Source: Lachnospiraceae bacterium UBA7199 (GTDB taxonomy: Bacteria > Bacillota > Clostridia > Lachnospirales > Lachnospiraceae). Taken from it: a stretch of DNA of 64,000 bases. The position numbers and the translations under genes were made by a program. Positions 53,145 to 62,116 of this stretch are shown here, piece by piece (within the stretch, counting starts at the first letter, position 1; every line of letters starts with the position of its first letter). The notes under the pieces are model-generated. The model was not told the DNA's origin and did no database searches. It was given only the letters and a program-made list of their open reading frames with translations. The stretch lies in assembly GCA_002490775.1 (NCBI GenBank), contig DKUR01000111.1, forward strand, positions 5,856 through 69,855. The letters run 5' to 3'.

Positions 53145-55277
53145 ATGGCATTACGTATGACCGGCATGATGTCCGGACTTGATACAGAATCTATTATTCA
53201 GGAATTAGTGGCGGCAAGGCAGACTAAAGTTGACAAGCAGAAAAAAGCGCAGACCTCTTTAAACTGGAAACAGGAGGCATGGAAGGACTTAAATACCAAG
53301 CTTAGAGGTCTTCAGCAGAAATATTTATCAAGCATGAAGTATTCCGATGCCTACACGAAAAAGACCACCAAGGTTTCAAACAGCAGCGCTGTCAGTGTAA
53401 TTACAGGAACCAATGCGGTAAATGGCGTTCAGTCCCTAAGAATTGAAAGCTTAGCTAAAAATGGATACTTGACAGGCGCGGAAGTGAAAAGCAACAGTGG
53501 AAATAAACTGACTGCATTATCCAAATTAAGTGACATGGAAGGGTTCACAGGCGGTAATGGAGTCATCAATATTAAAACAGGCGGTAAGGATATTGATGTT
53601 GCAGTAAATGGAGACACCACGATTTCTGATGTACTTACACAGCTTAAGAATGCTGGCCTAAATGCCAGCTTTGATGAAAAATGGCAGAGACTGAGCATTA
53701 GTTCCAAAGAATCAGGTTCTAAAAATGATTTCAGCATTACTGCATCTGACGGCGTGGGTGCCAGTGCACTGAAGGCTCTCGGCATACAGACAGACATTAC
53801 CAAAGACAAAGCTACTATGGCAGAATATGAGAAATTTGCCAAATATGTGGTAAAAGACGGTTCTGATCAAATTGACAAGGCTGCTACCCTTGCCAACATG
53901 AAGGAAATGATTGATAAAGATGTGGAGACCAGAAAGAATTCCTATCTGAATCAATATAAGAGCCTGAAAGATTCCATGAAAGCTGCCCAGGACAAAATTG
54001 ATGAGATCAAAGAGAAATATAAAGATGAGACTTTGGAATCTGTAGATGATTATGCAAGTAAATTAGAAGCAAAGAATGCAGAAATTAAAGAGAAAAGAGA
54101 AGCCCTTGAAGGAATAACAGATCCTGACGCGAAAAAGGCAGCAGAAGAGGAACTGGATCAACTGATGAAAGAGGCAGACAATCTTACAGAGAGAAAGTCT
54201 GCAGCCGAAGCAATTAAGAAACAGGAGGATAATCTTGCACAATATGGGAATGATTTGGCTAAAGTAGAGAGTTACATCAGTGTGACCGATAATGGAGATG
54301 GCACATATTCAGCAACTGCTACGAGCAAGCTTACAGATGAAGTTGGAGACAGATACTTTAATAAGGCGTCCTATGCAGCAGATGTTATAAATGTTATAAA
54401 TAATGGCAATAAAGTTGATACTGACAGGACTGCAACCAAAATTAATGGGGAAGATGCAGTTATTTACTTAAATGGTGCCAGATATGAAAATGATACTAAT
54501 TCTTTTGAAATCAATGGACTTACATTTACTGCATTAATTGCCAATAAAGATGAAGAGATTACTGTAACTACCGAACAGGATACGGATGGTATCTATGATA
54601 TGATCAAGAATTTCCTGAAGGAATATAATGCAGTACTCAATGAAATGGATAAATTGTATAATGCTGACAGTGCCAAAGGTTATGAACCATTAACGGACGA
54701 AGAAAAAGAATCTATGTCAGAGAAAGATATAGAGAAATGGGAGCAGAAAGTAAAAGACTCTCTTCTTCGGCGTGATGAGAACATTTCCAGTGTTACTACA
54801 GCTATGAGTTCCATTATGGCTGAAGGAATTATGGTAAATGGCAAAGAGATGCATCTGTTTGATTTCGGCATTGAACCACTTGGATATTTTGAAGCAGCAG
54901 ATAATGAGCGTCATGCATATCATATTGCTGGCGATCCGGATGATGCAGCTACCATGAATAAAGATGATAAGCTGAAAACCATGATCAGCAATGATCCGGA
55001 TACTGTAATTTCTTTCTTTACAAAGCTGGCTAGAAATCTGGATACAAAGATGACTAATATGTCCAAATCAGTGAATGGTTATCGTTCTTTTGGCAGCTTC
55101 TATGATGATAAGAAGATGAAATCTGATTATGATGATTACACCACTAAGATCAAGGAAATGGAAGCAAAGCTGAACGAATATGAAGACAAGTGGTATAAAA
55201 AATTCAGTAAAATGGAAACGGCACTTGCAAAAATGCAGTCTAATGCCAGTGCGGTAACAGGTTTATTAGGAGGCTGA
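53145..55277 (+). CDS. fliD: filament cap protein FliD
   Basis: 710 residues. N-terminal MMSGLDTESIIQELVAARQT and SLNWKQEAWKDLNTKLRGLQ, a long coiled coil (about 250-390, Lys/Glu/Asp-rich), and the C-terminal MKSDYDDYTTKIKEMEAKLN then EDKWYKKFSKMETALAKMQS. It caps the growing filament and promotes flagellin insertion. RBS AAAGGAGG. Confidence 0.94.
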   Translation: MALRMTGMMSGLDTESIIQELVAARQTKVDKQKKAQTSLNWKQEAWKDLNTKLRGLQQKYLSSMKYSDAYTKKTTKVSNSSAVSVITGTNAVNGVQSLRIESLAKNGYLTGAEVKSNSGNKLTALSKLSDMEGFTGGNGVINIKTGGKDIDVAVNGDTTISDVLTQLKNAGLNASFDEKWQRLSISSKESGSKNDFSITASDGVGASALKALGIQTDITKDKATMAEYEKFAKYVVKDGSDQIDKAATLANMKEMIDKDVETRKNSYLNQYKSLKDSMKAAQDKIDEIKEKYKDETLESVDDYASKLEAKNAEIKEKREALEGITDPDAKKAAEEELDQLMKEADNLTERKSAAEAIKKQEDNLAQYGNDLAKVESYISVTDNGDGTYSATATSKLTDEVGDRYFNKASYAADVINVINNGNKVDTDRTATKINGEDAVIYLNGARYENDTNSFEINGLTFTALIANKDEEITVTTEQDTDGIYDMIKNFLKEYNAVLNEMDKLYNADSAKGYEPLTDEEKESMSEKDIEKWEQKVKDSLLRRDENISSVTTAMSSIMAEGIMVNGKEMHLFDFGIEPLGYFEAADNERHAYHIAGDPDDAATMNKDDKLKTMISNDPDTVISFFTKLARNLDTKMTNMSKSVNGYRSFGSFYDDKKMKSDYDDYTTKIKEMEAKLNEYEDKWYKKFSKMETALAKMQSNASAVTGLLGG

Positions 55278-55281
55278 TAAG

Positions 55282-55668
55282 ATGGCATTGTCCAATGCTT
55301 ATGCACAATATAATAATAATAAGATAATGACCGCATCACCAGCGGAACTGACACTGATGCTTTATGATGGAGCCATTAAATTCTGTAATATAGCCATTGA
55401 TGCTGCTGAGCAGAAAAATGCTTTTAAGGCGCATGGCAATATTGTCAAAGTTGAGAACATCATAGCTTACCTTAGAAATACACTTGATATGCAATATGCG
55501 GTTGCGAAAGAATATGACCGCATGTATGATTATCTTCAGAGGCGGCTGTTTCAAGCAAATATGAAAAAGGATGCGGAAATTTTAAAGGAAGTCAATACAC
55601 ATTTGCGTGCCATTCGTGATACGTGGAAAGAAGTTATGCGCATCAACCGTGGGAAAGGGAACCTATGA
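55282..55668 (+). CDS. fliS: flagellin-specific chaperone FliS
   Basis: 128 residues. MALSNAYAQYNNNKIMTASP then AELTLMLYDGAIKFCNIAI is the canonical FliS start. It prevents premature flagellin polymerisation. Four bases after fliD; its stop overlaps the next start by four bases. Confidence 0.95.
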   Translation: MALSNAYAQYNNNKIMTASPAELTLMLYDGAIKFCNIAIDAAEQKNAFKAHGNIVKVENIIAYLRNTLDMQYAVAKEYDRMYDYLQRRLFQANMKKDAEILKEVNTHLRAIRDTWKEVMRINRGKGNL

Positions 55669-56141
55669 TTGAAAATTATTTAGGAATATTGGAAAAAAGC
55701 CTCGAAAAAAAGCTATTGGTACTTAATGAAATAGAAGACTATACTGCAAAGCAGGAAAGTCTTTTAAAGCAGGAAAATGTATCAATGGAAGAACTGGATG
55801 CCAATATGGAGCAGAAAGATGATTTGATTCAAAAGCTGACAGATTTGGATGAAGGGTTTGAAGCTCTGTATGAGAGAGTGAAAGAACAACTAAGTGCAAA
55901 TAAGGATGCGTATAAAGAACAGATTAAACGAATACAGGATCTGATCACAAAGGTGACGGAAAAAAGTGTTTCCATCCAGGCGCGGGAGAGCAGGAATAAA
56001 AAGCTGGTGGAGGATTATTTTGCAAAGAAAAAAAGTGAGATAAGACAAAGCAGGCAGGCATCAAAAACAGTCCTTAATTATTATAAAAGCATGAGCGATA
56101 CCAGTGCTATATCATCACAGATTATGGATCAAAAAAAATAA
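55665..56141 (+). CDS. FlgN/FliT-like flagellar chaperone
   Basis: 158 residues, all helical, ATGA overlap with fliS. LGILEKSLEKKLLVLNEIED then YTAKQESLLKQENVSMEELD resembles the FlgN family, while position after fliS suggests a FliT role (FliD chaperone). Lysine-rich C-terminus LVEDYFAKKKSEIRQSRQAS. The exact assignment is unresolved. Confidence 0.75.
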   Translation: MIENYLGILEKSLEKKLLVLNEIEDYTAKQESLLKQENVSMEELDANMEQKDDLIQKLTDLDEGFEALYERVKEQLSANKDAYKEQIKRIQDLITKVTEKSVSIQARESRNKKLVEDYFAKKKSEIRQSRQASKTVLNYYKSMSDTSAISSQIMDQKK

Positions 56142-56162
56142 AAATTTTTTTAAAAAAGGTAT

Positions 56163-56188
56163 TAAGTATTTGGAGAAGCATCCGATGT
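56163..56188 (+). promoter_or_regulatory. sigma-28-like promoter of flagellin
   Basis: TAAG at 56163-56166, 14-base spacer, TCCGATGT at 56181-56188. Weaker match than the other two, but in the right place, about 170 bases before the flagellin start. A TATAAT-like sequence directly after could add a vegetative promoter. Confidence 0.6.
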
Positions 56189-56321
56189 ATAATACAAGTA
56201 AAGCGGAACAAACAACTTAAAGAGTAAAAGTTCCGGAAACAAAAGGTTTCAGTTTTACGATTCTGTAATGACTCTTGGAAGAGCGTACGACTTTCAGGAA
56301 TCATTACAATCAACAAAAATG

Positions 56322-56354
56322 GTCGCAAGGAAGCGACATTAAATTCAAGGAGGA
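56322..56354 (+). promoter_or_regulatory. CsrA binding region in the flagellin leader
   Basis: A hairpin GTCGC-AAGGAA-GCGAC (56322-56337) presents AGGA in its loop, and a second GGA follows in the Shine-Dalgarno sequence CAAGGAGGA (56346-56354). Paired GGA sites of this kind, one in a loop and one at the ribosome site, are how CsrA blocks flagellin translation in B. subtilis. The 170-base leader also holds GTAATGA...TCATTAC. Confidence 0.65.
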
Positions 56355-56361
56355 ATATATT

Positions 56362-57174
56362 ATGGTAGTACAACACAATCTTACAGCAATGAACTCTAAC
56401 AGAATGTTAGGACTGACAACAAAAACACAGGCTAAGTCAACAGAAAAATTATCTTCTGGTTATAAAGTAAACCGTGCAGCAGATGATGCAGCAGGTTTGG
56501 CAATGTCCGAGAAGATGAGACGTCAGGTAAGAGGTCTTACACAGGCTTCTTTGAATGCACAGGATGGTATTTCCATGGTGCAGACAGCAGAAGGTGCTTT
56601 GAATGAAGTACATGATATGTTACAGCGTCTGAATGAGTTGGCAGTTAAAGGTGCAAACGGAACTCTTCAGTCAGAAGACCGTTCCTACATTGATCTGGAA
56701 GTACAGCAGCTCATGAGTGAAATTAACCGTGTAGCTTCTACCACAACATTTAACGAGAGATTACTCTTAAATGGTAGTTGCTCTTCAGGCATCAATCTTC
56801 AGGTAGGTGCAGAACAGTCACAGTTTATCACACTGAGTATTACAGCAATGAACTGTGCAGCTCTTTCCCTTAGTGGTAACGCTAAGACACAGAGTGCAGC
56901 AGGTTCATTGAATGCAAGCGTAAAGAAGGCTATTAAGAACCTTAACTTGCAGAGAGCTAAACTTGGTGCTGTTCAGAACAGACTTGAGCACACAATTAAC
57001 AACCTGGATAACGTTGTAGAGAATACAACAAGTGCTGAGTCCTCTATCCGTGATACAGATATGGCTACAGAGATGGTTAAGTACTCCAACAACCAGATCC
57101 TTGCTCAGGCAGGTCAGGCAATGTTGGCACAGGCTAACCAGACCAATCAGGGTGTATTGTCTCTTCTGGGTTAA
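56362..57174 (+). CDS. hag: flagellin
   Basis: 270 residues, a short flagellin. N-terminal MVVQHNLTAMNSNRMLGLTT, then LSSGYKVNRAADDAAGLAMS, and C-terminal TDMATEMVKYSNNQILAQAG plus QTNQGVLSLLG. There is only a small middle region (about 150-200), so few surface-exposed residues to modify. Strongly biased codons suggest high expression. Start set by AAGGAGG. Terminator directly follows, then the LicD genes. Confidence 0.96.
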   Translation: MVVQHNLTAMNSNRMLGLTTKTQAKSTEKLSSGYKVNRAADDAAGLAMSEKMRRQVRGLTQASLNAQDGISMVQTAEGALNEVHDMLQRLNELAVKGANGTLQSEDRSYIDLEVQQLMSEINRVASTTTFNERLLLNGSCSSGINLQVGAEQSQFITLSITAMNCAALSLSGNAKTQSAAGSLNASVKKAIKNLNLQRAKLGAVQNRLEHTINNLDNVVENTTSAESSIRDTDMATEMVKYSNNQILAQAGQAMLAQANQTNQGVLSLLG

Positions 57175-57200
57175 TCGTTGCAAATTAATTAAAACTACCA

Positions 57201-57233
57201 TAGGAGCTGACGTAAGTCGGCTCCTAATTTTTT
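57201..57233 (+). terminator. terminator after flagellin
   Basis: TAGGAGCTGAC-GTAA-GTCGGCTCCTA, an 11-base stem with one G-U, followed by ATTTTTT. It is strong, but the LicD genes begin only 14 bases later, so they may depend on partial readthrough. Confidence 0.88.
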
Positions 57234-57246
57234 AAGGAGAAAAAAT

Positions 57247-58248
57247 ATGTTAGATTTTCCACAGGAATTTTTTGAGGAAGAAGTAAGGGAAGGATTTACC
57301 ATTGATAAAACCATGAAAATATTCTGGTCGGCCGAGATGGAAGTTCTTCGGGAAGTTGCTGAAGTTTGTGAACGTCACGGGCTGCAATGGTATGCAGCTT
57401 ATGGGACGCTTTTAGGAGCCATTCGTCATGAGGGCTATGTTCCGTGGGATGATGATGTTGATATTTGGATGAAACGGGAAGACTACGACAAATTTATGAA
57501 AATTGCACCCAAGGAGCTGCCTAAAGGATATATAGTGGAAAGCCCATTGACTGAAAGAGGGTATAAGGAATTCCATTCATGCGTTTTTAATGGAACAACA
57601 ATCAGTGTTGATGAAGAGCGTCTCCGTAATTTTCATGGATGTCCGTTTTTAGTTGGCGTGGATATTTTCCCATTGGATTATCTCCCTGATAATGAAGAAG
57701 AAAGGCAGGGCCAGAAAACTATTTTTTATCTCCTTGGTTTGACGGCAATGTTAATAAGACAGGAAGAAAGAACGGAGGAAGAGGAAGCGGATCTTCAGGA
57801 TGCACTGGATACGATAGAGGAATTCTGTGGGGTTAATCTTGACCGGGAAAATCAGCAGGGGGAAAAGTTGATTTCAGCCGTTTATAAGGTGGCAAACCAA
57901 TTATGTACATGCTATAATGAAAACGATGGCGATTATTTGGTTATGTATATGGATTATGCTAAATGGTCGCATAAAATATATAAAAAGGAATGGTTTAGTG
58001 AAGCTGTTCAGCAGCCTTTTGAAGGTTTTTTAATACCTGTGCCAGTGGGATATGATGAAGTTTTGAAAGCAATTTATGGAGATTACAATGTACGTTATAG
58101 AACCGGTACATCACATGAATATCCTCTTTATGGCAAGCAGCTTAGATATTTGCATGAGGTTGTAGAGGGATTAGAGGAAAAGTATGCAAGAATTGATGAA
58201 GTGATTGCAGAGAATAAAAGGAAGCGTATGGAAGAATCAGAGGCATAG
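57247..58248 (+). CDS. LicD family phosphotransferase, copy 1
   Basis: 333 residues. Nucleotidyltransferase-like LicD core: WYAAYGTLLGAIRHEGYVPW, DDDVDIWMKREDY (Asp68-Asp72) and HGCPFLVGVDIFPLDYLP. The C-terminal block ends PVGYDEVLKAIYGDYNVRY. LicD enzymes transfer phosphocholine (or phosphoribitol in the fukutin branch) to sugars. Alone among the four it has Ser in place of Ala in IFWSAEME. RBS AAGGAG. Position behind flagellin suggests, but does not prove, flagellar or surface modification. Confidence 0.88.
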   Translation: MLDFPQEFFEEEVREGFTIDKTMKIFWSAEMEVLREVAEVCERHGLQWYAAYGTLLGAIRHEGYVPWDDDVDIWMKREDYDKFMKIAPKELPKGYIVESPLTERGYKEFHSCVFNGTTISVDEERLRNFHGCPFLVGVDIFPLDYLPDNEEERQGQKTIFYLLGLTAMLIRQEERTEEEEADLQDALDTIEEFCGVNLDRENQQGEKLISAVYKVANQLCTCYNENDGDYLVMYMDYAKWSHKIYKKEWFSEAVQQPFEGFLIPVPVGYDEVLKAIYGDYNVRYRTGTSHEYPLYGKQLRYLHEVVEGLEEKYARIDEVIAENKRKRMEESEA

Positions 58249-58250
58249 TG

Positions 58251-59207
58251 ATGTTAAATTTTCCGAGAGAGTTTTTTGAAGCACAGGAAATAGAAGGATT
58301 CCTCGTGGATGTTACCATGAAAACCGTATGGGCAGCGGAACTGGAGGTGCTCCGCGAGATTGCTGAAATTTGTGAGCGGCACGAAATTACTTGGTATGCG
58401 GCTTATGGAACATTGCTTGGAGCAATTCGTCATGAGGGATTCATTCCTTGGGATGATGATATGGATATCTGGATGAAGCGGGAAGATTATATGCGCTTTC
58501 TTCAGATTGCGCCAAAGGAACTACCGGAAGGGTACCTGCTTCATAGTCCTTTAACAGAACTGGGCTATCTGCAATTTCATTCCTGTGTACTAAATGCCAG
58601 CTCGGTAAGCATTGAAGAGAAACGGTTACAGAATTTTCATGGCTGTCCTTTTGTAGTTGGCGTAGATATTTTTCCGTTAGACTATTTTCCCCAAGATATA
58701 GAAGCACAGAAAAAAGAGAGGGAGCTGTTTGATGTAATTAGCACCACAGCTACTATGGTGAATAAAGAAGAAAGGACACCTGAAAATTTTGTTAGATTAA
58801 AAAAGGCGCTTTCCTTTCTGCAAAATGAATGTGATATTTCTTTTGAACAAAAGCTACTTAAACCGGAGCAAAAGAAGGCACTTGTTTCTAAATTATACTG
58901 GCTGGGTAATCAGGTGGTTATGCAGTATGGAAAGAAAACAAGTGATTTGCTTGTAATGTATATGGATTATATCAATTGGAATCACAAGATCTACCAAAAA
59001 GAATGGTTTGAGAAAGTAGACTATGCGCCTTTTGAGGGATTTGGAGTACCAGTACCTGCAGGGTTTGATTCTGTTTTGAAAACAATTTATGGGGATTATC
59101 ATACAAGAGTTAGAAATGCAACGATGCATGGCTACCCTATGTATCAGAAACAGTTAGAGCAGATGAGAGAGATGATCCGCAAAATGGAAGCGGGGGAAAA
59201 ATGTTAA
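58251..59207 (+). CDS. LicD family phosphotransferase, copy 2
   Basis: 318 residues, a clear paralogue of copy 1: TMKTVWAAELEVLREIAEIC, WYAAYGTLLGAIRHEGFIPW, DDDMDIWMKREDY, HGCPFVVGVDIFPLDYFP. It starts two bases after copy 1 ends; a GTG three bases earlier is possible, but MLNFP matches the other copies. The last seven bases overlap copy 3. Confidence 0.88.
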   Translation: MLNFPREFFEAQEIEGFLVDVTMKTVWAAELEVLREIAEICERHEITWYAAYGTLLGAIRHEGFIPWDDDMDIWMKREDYMRFLQIAPKELPEGYLLHSPLTELGYLQFHSCVLNASSVSIEEKRLQNFHGCPFVVGVDIFPLDYFPQDIEAQKKERELFDVISTTATMVNKEERTPENFVRLKKALSFLQNECDISFEQKLLKPEQKKALVSKLYWLGNQVVMQYGKKTSDLLVMYMDYINWNHKIYQKEWFEKVDYAPFEGFGVPVPAGFDSVLKTIYGDYHTRVRNATMHGYPMYQKQLEQMREMIRKMEAGEKC

Positions 59208-60157
59208 GTTTTGCAGATAATTTTTTTCAGGCGGAAACAAGAGAAGATTTTCAGGTGGATGTCACCATGAAGACAGTGTGGGCGGCCGAGCTGGAAGTTT
59301 TAAGTGAGATTGCTAAAGTATGTGAGAGGCATGGGCTTAATTGGTATATGGCCTTTGGTTCTCTGCTTGGTGCAGTCAGACATAAAGGCTATATCCCGTG
59401 GGATGACGATATAGATATTTGTCTGAAAAGAGATGACTATATGCGGCTGCTTCAATATCTTCCAAAGGAGCTTCCTAAGGGCTATGTTGTAAGAAGTCCA
59501 TTGCTTGAAAGCTGGTATCCGGAATATCATTCCTGTGTTGCAAACAGTGATTCCATCAGTGTAGAACCGGAGCATTTAAAGCAGTTTCATGGATGTCCGT
59601 TTATAGTGGGAATTGATGTGTTTCCCTTGGATTTTCTGGAAGAAAGCGAAGAAAATTCTTTGCAGTATAATTTGTTTAAAGCAGCAAGACAGGCTGCTTT
59701 GCTTGCAAAGGGTGGAGAAAAAAATAAAGAACTGAATGAAATCTTGAATCTGCTGGAGAAGCAGTGTGATGTGACCTTTGACAGAAATGGTTTATTAGAA
59801 ACTGCATCTGAGGATGACCGGAATGAATTGGCGGCTGGCCTTTGGGGACTTGCCAATGAGATCGTTATGTGTGGTAATAGAAAGAAAACGGACAAATTAT
59901 CCATGTATTTGGATTATTTGAGATTTGGTAAGTTTTATCAGGCAGCATGGTTTGAATCTGTGGAGTGGATGCCTTTTGAGGGGTTTATGGTGCCTGTACC
60001 TGGAGAGTATGATAAGATATTGCGTGCTACTTATGGAGATTATTCCGTATGCGTCAGAAATACCACACTTCATGATTATCCATTTTATAAGAAGCAGTTA
60101 GAACAATTACGAAGACGAGTGGCGCAGGTAGAGGCAGCCAGGAAGAGGGAAGAATAA
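59201..60157 (+). CDS. LicD family phosphotransferase, copy 3
   Basis: 318 residues. WYMAFGSLLGAVRHKGYIPW, DDDIDICLKRDDY (Cys instead of Trp in DIW), HGCPFIVGIDVFPLDFLE and the end YDKILRATYGDYSVCVRNTT. GCGGGGGA before the start, seven-base overlap with copy 2 and one base with copy 4. Most divergent in the catalytic loop. Confidence 0.87.
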   Translation: MLSFADNFFQAETREDFQVDVTMKTVWAAELEVLSEIAKVCERHGLNWYMAFGSLLGAVRHKGYIPWDDDIDICLKRDDYMRLLQYLPKELPKGYVVRSPLLESWYPEYHSCVANSDSISVEPEHLKQFHGCPFIVGIDVFPLDFLEESEENSLQYNLFKAARQAALLAKGGEKNKELNEILNLLEKQCDVTFDRNGLLETASEDDRNELAAGLWGLANEIVMCGNRKKTDKLSMYLDYLRFGKFYQAAWFESVEWMPFEGFMVPVPGEYDKILRATYGDYSVCVRNTTLHDYPFYKKQLEQLRRRVAQVEAARKREE

Positions 60158-61185
60158 TGCTGGAATTTCCGGTAGATTATTTTCAGGATGAAGTAAGAGA
60201 AGATTTTTTAGTGGATTCCACTATGAAGACTGTGTGGGCGGCAGAGCTGGAGGTGCTGAATGAGATTGCAGTGATCTGCTTAAGGCATGGGCTTAAGTGG
60301 TACGCAGCTTACGGAACATTACTTGGGGCTGTGCGTCATCAGGGTTTTATTCCCTGGGATGATGATATAGATATTTGGATGAAACGTGAGGACTATCGAA
60401 AGATTCTGGAAATCCTGCCCAAAGAACTTCCAGCAGGGTATATAGTCAGAACACCTCATGCAAGAGAGGGTTACCCTGAATATCAGGTATATGTCAATAA
60501 TAGTGATTCTATCAGTATTGAACCGGAGCATTTGCAGCAATTTCATGGATGTCCTTTTTACGTGGGGATCGATATTTTCCCATTAGATATCATTCCAGCG
60601 GATCAGGAAAGAGCAGATATGCAAAGAAGTGTGTTTGCAAGTGCACTGATGCTGCAGCAGATGGATTATGCTGCAAAGACCGTCGACGACGGAAAGAATG
60701 GGAGCGCAAGAGCGGAGAGTGCAGCGGCGGGCAGTTCTGCATCGGATAGAGCCACAGCAGAAAATACAGCAATTATGGTACAAATTGGTAAAGTGCTTGA
60801 TATGCTGTGGGAGCAGTATAAAATTAACATTGACCGGAAGCTGCTTCGGAAAGAGCATAGAAAAGAACTGCTGATGAATTTATGGCGCGTGGCGGAGCAA
60901 CTGCCCTGCAAAGAAAAAAATATGAAAAGTCATCAGATTGCCATGTATCTGGATTATTTGAAGTTTGGGAAAAAATTTGAGGCAGCCTGGTTTGAACAGG
61001 AGAATTATTTGTCTTTTGAAGGCTTTGATATCCCGGTTCCGGGAAATTATGATGCAGTGCTAAAGGCAATTTATGGGGATTACAAGGTATGTGTGCGCAG
61101 TGTAGGGATGCACGATTATCCCTGTTATAAAAAGCAGTTGGAAGAATTGAGAAGAAGAGTAGCACAGGCAGAGAAAAGTAACTGA
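60157..61185 (+). CDS. LicD family phosphotransferase, copy 4
   Basis: 342 residues, longest copy. WYAAYGTLLGAVRHQGFIPW, DDDIDIWMKREDY, HGCPFYVGIDIFPLDIIP. It has a low-complexity Ala/Ser/Gly insertion at about residues 175-200 (NGSARAESAAAGSSAS) absent from the others. Overlaps the previous stop by one base. The four genes form one operon; different acceptors or donors for each copy are plausible. Confidence 0.87.
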   Translation: MLEFPVDYFQDEVREDFLVDSTMKTVWAAELEVLNEIAVICLRHGLKWYAAYGTLLGAVRHQGFIPWDDDIDIWMKREDYRKILEILPKELPAGYIVRTPHAREGYPEYQVYVNNSDSISIEPEHLQQFHGCPFYVGIDIFPLDIIPADQERADMQRSVFASALMLQQMDYAAKTVDDGKNGSARAESAAAGSSASDRATAENTAIMVQIGKVLDMLWEQYKINIDRKLLRKEHRKELLMNLWRVAEQLPCKEKNMKSHQIAMYLDYLKFGKKFEAAWFEQENYLSFEGFDIPVPGNYDAVLKAIYGDYKVCVRSVGMHDYPCYKKQLEELRRRVAQAEKSN

Positions 61186-61270
61186 GGGGAAAGCAGGGTA
61201 ATTAAGAAGATATAAAGAACATATTAAGAACGTATTGCAGGGAAGCTTGTGATATGCAGGAGGTTGGGGA

Positions 61271-61936
61271 ATGGATTTTGAGTTAAATGCATCAATGATG
61301 TGCGTAAATTACGGAAATTTGGAAAAAGAAGTGCGTGAGCTGGACGAGGGGGGAATTGATTCCTTCCATATTGATATTATGGACGGAAGGTATGTTCCTA
61401 ATATGGCCATGTCCTTAAATGATATGTCTTATATTGCATCTGCAACAGATAAGCCTTTGGATGTGCATTTAATGATAGAGCATCCCAATAATAACATTAA
61501 ACTGTTTACGGACAGACTACGTGAAGGTGATACCGTATATATCCATCCGGAAGCAGAGTATCATCCCTCTACCACACTTCAAAAGATTATTGATGCAGGT
61601 ATGATTCCGGGTATTGCAATTAATCCTGGGACAAGTGTTGAAACGGTGCTGGAAATGCTGCGTATTGTGGATAAAGTACTGGTTATGGCTGTAAATCCGG
61701 GAAATGCCGGACAAATGTATATGCCTTATGTGGGAGAAAAGATTTCCAAATTGTTGGAACTTAAGAATAAAATGCATTTTAAACTGTATTGGGATGGCGC
61801 CTGCAGTAAGGAGAAAATTATTGAGTTCGCCCCTAGGGGAATGGATGGCTTTGTGCTCGGCACAACATTACTTTTTGGAAAAGGCAGGCCTTATGGAGAA
61901 GTTTTGGGGGATATTAAGAAACTTAAATTTGAGTAG
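61271..61936 (+). CDS. ribulose-phosphate 3-epimerase family protein
   Basis: 221 residues, TIM barrel. DSFHIDIMDGRYVPNMAMSL, DVHLMIEHPNNNIKLFT, INPGTSVETV, MAVNPGNAGQMYMPYVGEKI are family motifs with metal-binding His/Asp. The usual phosphate-loop DGG is DGA (YWDGACS), so the substrate may be a different ketose phosphate (for example allulose-6-phosphate). AGGAGG before the ATG. 85 bases after the LicD operon and in the same direction, so perhaps a pentulose or hexulose phosphate supply. Confidence 0.85.
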   Translation: MDFELNASMMCVNYGNLEKEVRELDEGGIDSFHIDIMDGRYVPNMAMSLNDMSYIASATDKPLDVHLMIEHPNNNIKLFTDRLREGDTVYIHPEAEYHPSTTLQKIIDAGMIPGIAINPGTSVETVLEMLRIVDKVLVMAVNPGNAGQMYMPYVGEKISKLLELKNKMHFKLYWDGACSKEKIIEFAPRGMDGFVLGTTLLFGKGRPYGEVLGDIKKLKFE

Positions 61937-62116
61937 GTGTGGGATTGTCAGTAACAGAAAGAATTACAAGATAATATTTGACGTTTAACAAGCAGAGAAT
62001 TGTTAAGATTATGAAGAAAAACGAGTAAATTAAGTATAATAAAAACAGTGCAACAGGGATTTCCACAATTGACAAAGCCTGCTATTGTAAGTATGTACAA
62101 AAGAAAGGAAGAGAAA

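Noticed and set aside
60549..60911. Several overlapping open frames on both strands
   Set aside because: All lie in the low-complexity insertion of the fourth LicD gene; GC-rich repeats there suppress stop codons in other frames.
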